Positions 1 through 5,740 of a DNA stretch of 11,085 nt are shown one piece after another. Numbering within the stretch: position 1 is the first letter of the stretch; every line of letters starts with the position of its first letter. The notes under the pieces are model-generated. The model was not told where the DNA came from, did not search any database, and saw only the letters and a program-made list of their open reading frames with translations. A program made the translations under genes and the position numbers. The stretch spans positions 1 through 11,085 of the forward strand of contig JAYEIH010000090.1 in assembly GCA_034659995.1 (NCBI GenBank), given 5' to 3'. The stretch comes from JAYEIH01 sp034659995 (lineage in GTDB: Archaea > Methanobacteriota_B > Thermococci > Methanofastidiosales > B48-G16).

Positions 1-588
1 GACGCCTTCTCTCATCGCTTTCACCGTTTTGTTCCATGAGCTTCTGGCCTCGCTCTCACGTAGCTGCAGCGTTACCTTTCTTGGAGGTGTATGTGTTCTG
101 CTGCCATCCACCAGTCCAATGGCCTTCCCTCTGCTATACTGCAGGCTGTACGTCAGGGCGCCGTAGTACACCAGTTTCTCAGTGCCTCGGTATCCTTCCT
201 TCCGTGCCTTGGCTCGTATTTCCTTTATATTGCTGCTCGGTGGTGGTGCTCTGCTGAACTCAAGGATCGGTGGCTTGTCAAAGGTAGCGGAGACCGTGAT
301 GTATCCCACATTCTTGTTCCCCTTTGTTACGGGGAATACGTAGGCGGATCGATCCCTGGAGTACGGTTTGTAGTATACCTTTGGTTTGCCAACGGTGGCG
401 TCTTTCCACGCTTTCAGTGGTTCTAGTTGGCTATAGATTTTTACATGGAACAGTGCCACTCTTTTTGCAAGTCCGAGAGTGACATGATGCTCGTCGTTCA
501 AATCTTTGTTTAGTTGTGCGCTAACAGTTCCCAATGTCGCCACCAGAAACACAGCGGCAACAAACAAACTTAGTAGTTTTTTATCCAT
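1..588 (-). CDS. Secreted protein with prodomain-like region (partial, 3' end outside window)
   Basis: The minus frame is open from an ATG at 588 to the window edge, giving 196 residues with the C-terminus missing. Residues 1-24 form a clear signal peptide (MDKK, a hydrophobic core, then TVSA before Gln25), so the product is exported. A GAGGTGG ribosome site lies 8 nt upstream of the ATG, which fixes the start. Residues about 35-120 hold an alpha/beta stretch with AYVFPVTKG, NVGYITVSA and PPILEFS. This resembles the N-terminal inhibitory prodomains of secreted papain-fold peptidases (C10/C39-like) in methanogenic archaea. The part that would hold a Cys/His catalytic centre is not in the window. 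The resemblance is from memory of the family and is an inference. It could instead be a prodomain-like surface protein without protease activity. Its promoter region carries a TATA box, a dyad and 12-bp repeats. Confidence 0.75.
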   Translation of the reverse strand, partial: MDKKLLSLFVAAVFLVATLGTVSAQLNKDLNDEHHVTLGLAKRVALFHVKIYSQLEPLKAWKDATVGKPKVYYKPYSRDRSAYVFPVTKGNKNVGYITVSATFDKPPILEFSRAPPPSSNIKEIRAKARKEGYRGTEKLVYYGALTYSLQYSRGKAIGLVDGSRTHTPPRKVTLQLRESEARSSWNKTVKAMREGV

Positions 589-594
589 TCTGTT

Positions 595-601
595 TCCACC
601 T
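595..601 (-). promoter_or_regulatory. Ribosome binding site of the secreted protein gene
   Basis: On the minus strand, GAGGTGG lies a few bases before the ATG at 588. It is a strong archaeal Shine-Dalgarno match and supports that start codon. Confidence 0.6.
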
Positions 602-637
602 CATTTAGTTTATTTTATTTTGGTTTTAACCTATACG

Positions 638-655
638 ACACAGCTTGACCTGTGT
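638..655. promoter_or_regulatory. Dyad ACACAG-N6-CTGTGT, candidate operator
   Basis: Two perfect 6-bp inverted arms are separated by 6 bp, 18 bp in all. Allowing one bulged base, the pairing extends by two more base pairs. On the minus strand the dyad starts a few bases after the TATA box at 660-667 and covers the predicted transcription start near 640. This is where archaeal repressors commonly block RNA polymerase recruitment. A small RNA hairpin in the leader is the other possibility. Confidence 0.4.
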
Positions 656-659
656 TCGG

Positions 660-667
660 TTTTTATA
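660..667 (-). promoter_or_regulatory. TATA box for the secreted protein gene
   Basis: The minus strand reads CCGTATAAAAACCG around this site, a good archaeal TATA element. It predicts a start near 640 and a leader of about 50 nt before the ATG at 588. AT-rich stretches closer to the gene (about 605-630) are weaker alternatives. Confidence 0.45.
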
Positions 668-744
668 CGGTACATATCATCGGCGCCTCCATGTTCTTCC
701 AGCATGCTGTATAGACTCTACTGGTAGGGTGTATAAGTTTTTCG

Positions 745-792
745 TTCAACTGAATATTCAATTGAATATTCAGTTGTACATTCAGTTGGATG
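745..792. repeat. Four tandem 12-bp repeats with an embedded 30-bp perfect palindrome
   Basis: The units are TTCAACTGAATA (745-756), TTCAATTGAATA (757-768), TTCAGTTGTACA (769-780) and TTCAGTTGGATG (781-792). All begin TTCA, and the third and fourth share TTCAGTTG. Bases 747-776 are a perfect inverted repeat with its axis between 761 and 762. The array begins 14 bp past the stop codon of the winged-helix gene and lies about 160-200 bp upstream of the secreted protein start. Repeated half-sites at near-helical spacing fit cooperative binding by a dimeric regulator. No T-run follows on the minus strand, so a simple intrinsic terminator is unlikely. Confidence 0.7.
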
Positions 793-805
793 CGTAATCA
801 TATGT

Positions 806-1105
806 TCATTCATTCAGTGCCCACCATGTTTTGCATCCCAGTGGCGTTGCTCTGTACAATAATTTTCCCTCGTTCTCGATCTTTTCCACAAGACCGAGGG
901 CCGTCAGGCTGTTCTCCTCCTTGAATCTCTTCGGCACGCCCTTTAGGGCTCCACAGACATCTGTCGATTGTATCTTTATGCTCCTCGATATTTCCGACGG
1001 ATACGACCTTTTCGGGCGAATATCAATAAGATACTCCAGAACATTTCGACGAGTCTTGCTCTTCCTCAGCGAGGCGATTAGGTTACCTTGTTGTTCCACG
1101 TCCAT
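806..1105 (-). CDS. Small winged helix-turn-helix transcriptional regulator
   Basis: This 99-residue soluble protein has an archaeal wHTH pattern. A helix around LEYLIDIRPKRSYPSEISRS (about 24-43) is followed by a recognition-type helix around STDVCGALKG (47-56). Then comes SLTALGLVEKIENEGKLLYRATPLG (66-90), where 'LGLVEKIENEG' and the following strand form the wing. It resembles single-domain archaeal regulators of the broad ArsR/MarR-like winged-helix group, but I cannot name a specific family. No effector or metal-binding motif is obvious. There is a single Cys in the wHTH core and one near the C-terminus. It is transcribed divergently from the ABC exporter operon across a 68-bp gap with a shared TATA-like element, so it may control that operon and itself. 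The repeat array just past its stop could also be its target. Confidence 0.75.
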   Translation of the reverse strand: MDVEQQGNLIASLRKSKTRRNVLEYLIDIRPKRSYPSEISRSIKIQSTDVCGALKGVPKRFKEENSLTALGLVEKIENEGKLLYRATPLGCKTWWALNE

Positions 1106-1134
1106 ATCACTCTTATATATTCAAACAGAATGTC

Positions 1135-1144
1135 CTTTAAATAC
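1135..1144. promoter_or_regulatory. Bidirectional TATA-like element between regulator and ABC operon
   Basis: CTTTAAATAC reads as GTATTTAAAG on the other strand, so the core TTTAAA is symmetric and can serve either direction. Its centre is about 34 bp from both the regulator ATG (1105) and the first ATPase ATG (1174). It predicts short leaders of roughly 10 nt on both sides. Binding of TBP in one orientation would exclude the other, which would couple the two genes. Confidence 0.5.
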
Positions 1145-1173
1145 CTTACGATTTTTCGAGTTGAGGCCTTCAG

Positions 1174-2098
1174 ATGGGAGAAAATGATCCAAACGTTTTT
1201 AAACAGCCCTGTGAAGATAAGGCTATGTTGGTGGAAGTTGAAAATTTAACGAAATCATTCAGAAATATAGAAGCTCTGAAGGGAATCAACTTCACCATGG
1301 ATGAGGGAGTGTACGGGTTAATCGGGTCGAATGGAGCGGGGAAGTCCACAACGATAAAGATCCTCCTCGATCTCATAAGACCCTCCTCTGGGACCGCCAG
1401 GATACGTGGAATGGACTGCCAGGAAGAGAGTTACGAGATAAAGAAAAAACTCGGTGTCCTCCATGAAAACGCCCAGTTCCCCAAAAGGTGACGGGATGGG
1501 AGTTTCTTGAGCACGTATGCGGTCTCAAGGGAATCGATCCCACGGATGCCGATAGAAAGGCAGAGGCCGTGGGGATAGATGATGTTCTCGAAAGAAAGAT
1601 TACCGAGTACTCCGCAGGAATGAGACAGCGGCTCGGTCTTGTGCAGGCACTCCTCGGTAATCCCGAGCTCGTCATACTCGATGAGCCCACGAGTAATCTC
1701 GATCCGCTGGGGAGGGAGGAGTTCCTTACGCTTATCAAAAGATTTTATGAGGAGAACAACACGAACTTCCTTATCTGTACCCACATCCTCTCAGAGCTGG
1801 AGAAGGTCTGTACCTCCATCATTGTCATCAATAGAGGACTGATTCTTGAGTACGGAGAAATCGCGGAGCTCATGAAAAAATATGGCAGGTCATACTACAG
1901 GGTACGGTCCTCAGATAATGAGAACCTCAGAGAACGCACCGGCGGAAAAATAAAGGAACGGGTACCTTCGGGTGAGTGGGGAGAGTGTGGAGGACCTGAT
2001 GGACGCTGTACGAGATGGAACTACGATTTACGAGCTCAAAGAGGTAAGGCCAACACTTGAAGTCATTGTTCAAGAAGATCATCGAGGTGGCGAAATGA
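1174..2098 (+). pseudogene. ABC-2 type transporter ATP-binding protein, interrupted by three frameshifts
   Basis: This is the ATPase of a two-component exporter. Read across frames, it has every ABC motif: Walker A GSNGAGKST (51-59), a Q-loop region HENAQFPKR with Glu in place of Gln as in many ABC-2 ATPases, signature YSAGMRQRLG, Walker B VILDEP with SNLDP D-loop, and switch His in ICTH. The frame is lost at about 1488 (one base missing after CCCCAAAAGG), regained at about 1951-1958 (one extra base in an A-rich run), and shifted again at about 2062 (one extra base after CTTGAA). The last segment then reads SLFKKIIEVAK and ends at TGA 2096-2098, forming ATGA with the permease start. The corrected length is about 307 residues, normal for the family. 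A second in-frame ATG at 1225 (MLVEVENLTKSF) is an equally good start, and GAGG at 1163-1166 supports 1174. Three indels with intact protein sequence imply very recent decay or sequence errors. Confidence 0.85.
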
Positions 2099-2898
2099 GG
2101 AAGATCATGAGGTGGGGGCTGAAGAACGTGCTGAGATTCCCCATCCTGGAGATCATCGTGGTGCTTGCGGTGTTCCAGCTGGGGGGGATATGGATCCTGG
2201 TAAACTCATTTCAGGTGGGAGGCACGAGGAGTATGGTCAGCGTATCCTCGCTTCATCTACTGGTTGGTAGATTCATCTACCGTATCGTCGCCTACAATCT
2301 CATAGACTCAAGAATGATCATCTATTTCCTTGCATCCCTGCTCTTCACCATCTCTTTTGCCTACGAGTTGGATACAAATCTCACAAAGCTCTATATGTCA
2401 TATCCCGTAAGGAGACGGGATTACTTTGTCTCAAAGTGCTTTAGTTCCTTTGCTGTGTTGTTCGTAACGTTTTTAGTAGTGGGGATTGGATTTGCCGTAT
2501 TTTTGGATCCTTCCTACTTCAGTTCAATCCTGTCCTCTCCATTTATTCTCGCCTATGTACTGCTGCTTGCCGTCCTTCTTCTCTTTGCATCCTCCGTAGC
2601 TACTACCATCGCGTTGCTCTCCAAAAACACCGCATTATCATTTATCGGGAGTTTTTTTGTGCTCTATATGATCGACTCTGCGGCGGCAAAGATACGAATC
2701 TCCCCTTCCTATTTCATGAAAAGACTGCAAAGTACGCTGTTTACCGGTACCACATCGTTTTTTGAAAACGGGGGCGTGAACTGTCATATCGCCTATACCG
2801 ATGTGCTGAAAATAATGTGCCCTCCACTCATCATCTCTATCATGCTTTTCCTCATCAGCTTTATTTACTACACAACGTACTTCGAGGTGAAATCATGA
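2095..2898 (+). CDS. ABC-2 type transporter permease
   Basis: This 267-residue membrane protein has about six TM segments, roughly at 18-38, 74-92, 116-136, 148-172, 178-196 and 240-262. The motif LYMSYPVRRRDYFVSKC (about 99-115), just before TM3, is typical of ABC-2 permeases, where it couples to the ATPase. The ATG at 2095 is preceded by GAGGTGG at 2084-2090 and overlaps the restored stop of the ATPase as ATGA. Upstream the frame stays open to 1972 only because of the ATPase frameshifts, so the longer reading is an artefact. The gene ends in another ATGA overlap with the next gene, so the three are translationally coupled. The exported substrate cannot be read from the sequence; antibiotics, lipids or small molecules are usual for the family. 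Confidence 0.85.
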   Translation: MRKIMRWGLKNVLRFPILEIIVVLAVFQLGGIWILVNSFQVGGTRSMVSVSSLHLLVGRFIYRIVAYNLIDSRMIIYFLASLLFTISFAYELDTNLTKLYMSYPVRRRDYFVSKCFSSFAVLFVTFLVVGIGFAVFLDPSYFSSILSSPFILAYVLLLAVLLLFASSVATTIALLSKNTALSFIGSFFVLYMIDSAAAKIRISPSYFMKRLQSTLFTGTTSFFENGGVNCHIAYTDVLKIMCPPLIISIMLFLISFIYYTTYFEVKS

Positions 2899-3380
2899 AG
2901 AGAATTGGATTTATGCTGATTTTAATCGGTTTTACTCTCTTTATTGGAATTGAATCGAGAGGTACATTTCTCTCAAACCTTGGTACCGGCACAGATCCCC
3001 TCAAAGAGGGTGAGATGCATGCAAATGAGAGCTATATCTTTGCAGGAAAAAATAAGATCTACTACTCGGCAGCTAAAGGATTCTCGGGTGAACTAGTTAT
3101 CCTTGACAGCGATCAGACAGAGAGGTTCCTTGGTACGGGAGCGACGGAGCATATAAAAGAAATAAAACTGGAAAAAGGGGGGAAAGAGGAATTCAAGCTT
3201 GAGAAATCGGGATTGTATACGCTCGTCATCAAAAACAGTTCTAAAATAGAAACAATGGTACAGTACACCATCACCCATGAAGGGAAAATAAAGAACACTC
3301 TCCGGAAATCTCTGTATATTGCCATCTTTGGTGTAATAGTTCTCGGGATCGGAGCAATCAGAGAAAAGAAAATACCGTAG
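2895..3380 (+). CDS. Small two-TM protein of the ABC exporter operon
   Basis: I do not recognise the family. The 161-residue product has an N-terminal hydrophobic segment (4-19), an external stretch of about 120 residues rich in beta-strand pattern, a C-terminal TM segment (about 139-155) and a short basic tail (REKKIP). The external part reads like one small beta-sandwich: YIFAGKNKIYYSAA, GELVILDSD, EEFKLEKSGLYTLVIKN, VQYTITHEG. The start at ATG 2895 overlaps the permease stop as ATGA and has GAGGTGA at 2884-2890. A longer open frame from 2817 lies inside the permease and is not needed. Its place as third gene suggests an extracytoplasmic accessory subunit of the exporter, for example in substrate hand-off or complex assembly (inference). 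Confidence 0.7.
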   Translation: MKRIGFMLILIGFTLFIGIESRGTFLSNLGTGTDPLKEGEMHANESYIFAGKNKIYYSAAKGFSGELVILDSDQTERFLGTGATEHIKEIKLEKGGKEEFKLEKSGLYTLVIKNSSKIETMVQYTITHEGKIKNTLRKSLYIAIFGVIVLGIGAIREKKIP

Positions 3381-3450
3381 TAATACTGTACAGCAGAAAA
3401 AAAAGTTCTTCTCAAAGTAAACTCTTATACTCATATAAGCTATAGAAAAC

Positions 3451-3458
3451 TTTAAATA
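3451..3458 (+). promoter_or_regulatory. TATA box of the RAM/M42 peptidase operon
   Basis: TTTAAATA lies 33-40 bp before the ATG at 3491. With the usual spacing of about 25 bp, transcription would start near 3478-3482, close to the GGTGA ribosome site at 3481-3485. The leader would be very short. The whole 110-bp gap after the ABC operon is AT-rich with no further ORF. Confidence 0.55.
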
Positions 3459-3490
3459 GAGTATTAACTATCCGTAAGTAGGTGAAAACA

Positions 3491-3721
3491 ATGGTGATTG
3501 CATTCGTTCTATGTGTTGCGCAGGCAGGAAAAGAAAGAACAGTAATGGAAAAACTGATAAAGCTGAAAGAAGTGGATGAAGCACATGTTGTCTATGGCGA
3601 GTACGATGTTATAGGCAAGATCAAGCTTGACAACTTAAAGAGACTCGACACATTCATAGTTGATGAAATAAGGAGCATAGCGGAGGTTCAGGTAACATCA
3701 ACGATGATCTCCAGTGAATGA
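3491..3721 (+). CDS. Stand-alone Lrp/AsnC ligand-binding (RAM) domain protein
   Basis: At 76 residues this is only the effector-binding half of an Lrp/AsnC regulator, with no DNA-binding helix-turn-helix. The alpha/beta pattern is typical: VIAFVLCVAQAGKERTVMEKL, then VDEAHVVYGEYDVIGKIKLDN with the conserved GEYD motif, then LDTFIVDEIRSIAEVQVTSTMI. These domains form dimers and larger rings and bind amino acids at dimer interfaces. The ATG at 3491 has GGTGA at 3481-3485; a GTG at 3482 would put the ribosome site inside the gene and is less likely. The next gene starts within a few bases of the stop, so it is cotranscribed with three aminopeptidases. A plausible role is sensing amino acids released by those enzymes, perhaps as partner of a full-length Lrp protein elsewhere (inference). 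Confidence 0.85.
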   Translation: MVIAFVLCVAQAGKERTVMEKLIKLKEVDEAHVVYGEYDVIGKIKLDNLKRLDTFIVDEIRSIAEVQVTSTMISSE

Positions 3722-3722
3722 G

Positions 3723-4742
3723 ATGTTGGAAAAACTCTCAAATGCCATTGGCGTCTCCGGATACGAAGACGAGGTTGCGGAGCTTATAAAGACCGAGATG
3801 GAAAAGTACGCCGATGAGGTAAAAAGGGATAAGCTGGGAAATATTATCGGAATAAAAAGAGGAAATGGAAAAGGAGCGGTGATGCTTGCGGCACATATGG
3901 ATGAGATCGGGTTTATGATCACTCACGTCGGGAAGTTCCTCCATTTTGCGCCCGTGGGCGGAATCGATTCCAGGGTGCTTCTGGGACAGGAGGTAACAGT
4001 TCTTACGAAGAATGGAAAGTACAACGGTGTCATCGGCGCTAAACCACCACATATCCAGAAGGAAGAGGAGCGAAAAAAGACGGTGAAAATGGATGATCTT
4101 GTTATCGACCTCGGTATGCCCGAGGAGGACACCAAGAAGATCGTGGGGAAGGGAGACTTCGCTGTTGTGAATGCGACCTTTGCCGAACTGGCAAATGGCT
4201 GTGTGACTGGGAAAGCCCTCGATGATAGGGCCTGCGTTTATACTCTCCTAAAAACGATGGAACTGCTGGATAATCCCTACCCTGATATCTACTTCGTTGC
4301 CACCACACAGGAGGAGGTGGGGGCCCGGGGTGCAAAGGTATGCGGATATAAAATCTTTCCCGATATCGCCATAGCGCTGGATGTCTGTTCTGCACGCGCG
4401 AAGATGAGCAAAAAAGTAACAAAAAAGCTTGGAAAAGGGCCAGCTATAGCCCAAGGGGCGAACATAAGCCCCAAAATCTTTAAATTGCTTAAAGAAACCG
4501 CGGAAAAAGAGAAAATACCATATCAGGTAAATGTGATACCCGGAAGAAGCGGCACCGATGCCGCATGGCTGCAGGTTGCAAAAAGCGGGACAGCAAGCGG
4601 CATTGTATCTGTACCCCTGCGGTATATGCATACACCCGTAGAAACGATCAATCTAAAAGATGTTAGAAACAGTGCAGAGCTGCTAAAAAAGTTTATAATG
4701 GGAATTGACAAGGATGTACTAGAGGGACTATCATGCTTTTAA
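3723..4742 (+). CDS. M42 family metallo-aminopeptidase (TET type), copy 1
   Basis: M42 enzymes are cytosolic di-metal aminopeptidases that form tetrahedral dodecamers and trim peptides from proteasomes. All ligand motifs are present in this 339-residue protein: AHMDEIG (His58), KALDDR (Asp167/168), QEEVG (Glu197 catalytic, Glu198), ALDV (Asp220) and YMHTP (His303). The length is normal. The dimerisation domain lies between about 66 and 155. The middle differs from copies 2 and 3: after GKGPAI it has AQGANIS where they have an ADRSII/MDRSII sequence, and it has RSGTDAAW in place of GGTDAGAIH. Substrate preference therefore probably differs. ATG 3723 begins 1 bp after the preceding stop; GTG 3714 in the same frame is an alternative, and neither has a strong ribosome site. 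The gene overlaps copy 2 by 10 bp. Confidence 0.92.
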   Translation: MLEKLSNAIGVSGYEDEVAELIKTEMEKYADEVKRDKLGNIIGIKRGNGKGAVMLAAHMDEIGFMITHVGKFLHFAPVGGIDSRVLLGQEVTVLTKNGKYNGVIGAKPPHIQKEEERKKTVKMDDLVIDLGMPEEDTKKIVGKGDFAVVNATFAELANGCVTGKALDDRACVYTLLKTMELLDNPYPDIYFVATTQEEVGARGAKVCGYKIFPDIAIALDVCSARAKMSKKVTKKLGKGPAIAQGANISPKIFKLLKETAEKEKIPYQVNVIPGRSGTDAAWLQVAKSGTASGIVSVPLRYMHTPVETINLKDVRNSAELLKKFIMGIDKDVLEGLSCF

Positions 4743-5740
4743 AGGAGCTTTCCAATGCCTGCGGCATAGCGGGATATGAGGATGACGTAAGGGACCTCAT
4801 AAAATCAGAACTTCCGTCATACGAAACGGATATACTTGGAAACCTCGTATCATGCGAAAAGGGCGGCGATTTGAAGATCATGCTCGCAGCCCATATGGAT
4901 GAGGTTGGATTAGTTGTCACGGATATTGACAAAGAGGGGTACATAAGTTTTAAAAAAGTCGGAGGAATCGATGACCGAGTTCTCCCCTCAAAAAGAGTTA
5001 TTATAGGAAGAAACAAAGTAAGGGGCGTCATCGGCAGTAAGCCTATCCATCTCTTAAAAAAGGAAGAGATGAAAAAGGTGGTGGAGTGCGATAAGCTCTG
5101 TATAGACATAGGAGCTGAGAGTAAGGAAGAAGCTGAGAAACTTGTGAGTATCGGCGACCCGGTATACTTCGACACAACGTTTAAGGAAAACAATAAACGA
5201 TTTATCGGAAAGGCGCTGGATGACAGAGTGGGATGCAGTCTAATCCTCGATATGCTCAAAGAGGATTTTTCATTCACATTATACGGTGCATTTACGGTAC
5301 AGGAGGAAATTGGACTCCGGGGAGCGCAGGTGGTGGCGTATGATATAGAGCCGGATATCTGTATTGTGCTTGAGGGAACCTTCGCCAGCGATACGCCGGA
5401 TGTAAAAAAACAGCTCCGGATGCCGCAGTTTGGGAAGGGTCCGGCAATAACATTCGCCGATAGAAGTATCATCTGCGATCCCGCACTTGTAAGATTCATT
5501 AAGAAAACCGCTGAAAGGAAAGAGATCCCTTACCAGATAAAAAGACCGTTCACAGGAGGAACGGATGCGGGAGCTATACATCTCACAAAAAGAGGAGTGC
5601 CTTCCGGTGTGATTGCGCTTCCCTCGAGGTATATACACGCTCCTGTTTCTATAGGTTGTAAAAAGGATTATGATAATATGAAAAAACTCGTGTACAGAGT
5701 TCTAAAAGGGATAGATAATGGTGATCTTTATGGAAATTAA
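4733..5740 (+). CDS. M42 family metallo-aminopeptidase (TET type), copy 2
   Basis: This 335-residue M42 paralogue has AHMDEVG (His54), KALDDR (Asp163/164), QEEIG (Glu191/Glu192) and RYIHAP (His302). At the position of the fourth ligand it has Glu214 in VLEGTFASD, where copies 1 and 3 have Asp. A Glu-Gly-Thr version also occurs in other M42 members as I recall, so activity is likely but the metal site may be tuned differently. The C-terminal third (GGTDAGAIHLTKRGVPSG) is closest to copy 3. The N-terminus is shorter and more diverged than in copies 1 and 3. The start ATG has AGAGGGA upstream and overlaps the end of copy 1, implying coupled translation. It was probably produced to act on the same peptide pool, possibly in mixed oligomers. 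Confidence 0.92.
   Translation: MLLKELSNACGIAGYEDDVRDLIKSELPSYETDILGNLVSCEKGGDLKIMLAAHMDEVGLVVTDIDKEGYISFKKVGGIDDRVLPSKRVIIGRNKVRGVIGSKPIHLLKKEEMKKVVECDKLCIDIGAESKEEAEKLVSIGDPVYFDTTFKENNKRFIGKALDDRVGCSLILDMLKEDFSFTLYGAFTVQEEIGLRGAQVVAYDIEPDICIVLEGTFASDTPDVKKQLRMPQFGKGPAITFADRSIICDPALVRFIKKTAERKEIPYQIKRPFTGGTDAGAIHLTKRGVPSGVIALPSRYIHAPVSIGCKKDYDNMKKLVYRVLKGIDNGDLYGN

Larger units (their letters stand above)
589..805. promoter_or_regulatory. Intergenic regulatory region upstream of the secreted protein gene
   Basis: This 217-bp gap separates two minus-strand genes and holds no credible ORF. It contains, in minus-strand order, a four-unit 12-bp repeat array (745-792), a perfect 10-bp palindrome CAGCATGCTG (700-709), a TATAAAAA box (660-667), an ACACAG-N6-CTGTGT dyad (638-655) and the GAGGTGG ribosome site next to the start at 588. 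The density of symmetric elements suggests that the downstream gene is regulated. Confidence 0.6.

Noticed and set aside
36..426. Plus-strand open frames at the window start
   Set aside because: They lie opposite a minus frame with a signal peptide, ribosome site and conserved-looking protein that stays open for 588 bases.
745..792. CRISPR-like or terminator interpretation of the repeat array
   Set aside because: The repeats are 12 bp with no spacers, and no U-tract follows on the minus strand. An operator array fits better.
831..1187. Plus-strand open frame of 118 codons opposite the regulator
   Set aside because: It is antisense to the well-supported wHTH gene, and its product shows no family pattern.
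1477..1495. Programmed -1 ribosomal frameshift in the ATPase at the C4A4GG run
   Set aside because: The zero-frame codons are CCC AAA AGG, which do not form a proper X-XXY-YYZ slippery heptamer. Two further frameshifts of opposite sign follow, so recoding is not a sensible explanation.
1972..2898. ATPase tail fused in frame to the permease as one long protein
   Set aside because: The frame is open only because of the upstream frameshifts. With one base removed near 2062, the ATPase ends SLFKKIIEVAK at the ATGA overlap, and the permease has its own ribosome site.
4693..5499. Minus-strand open frame of 268 codons over peptidase copies 1 and 2
   Set aside because: It is the reverse shadow of M42 genes. 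Its low-complexity Ser/Pro/Ile-rich sequence mirrors their codon pattern.
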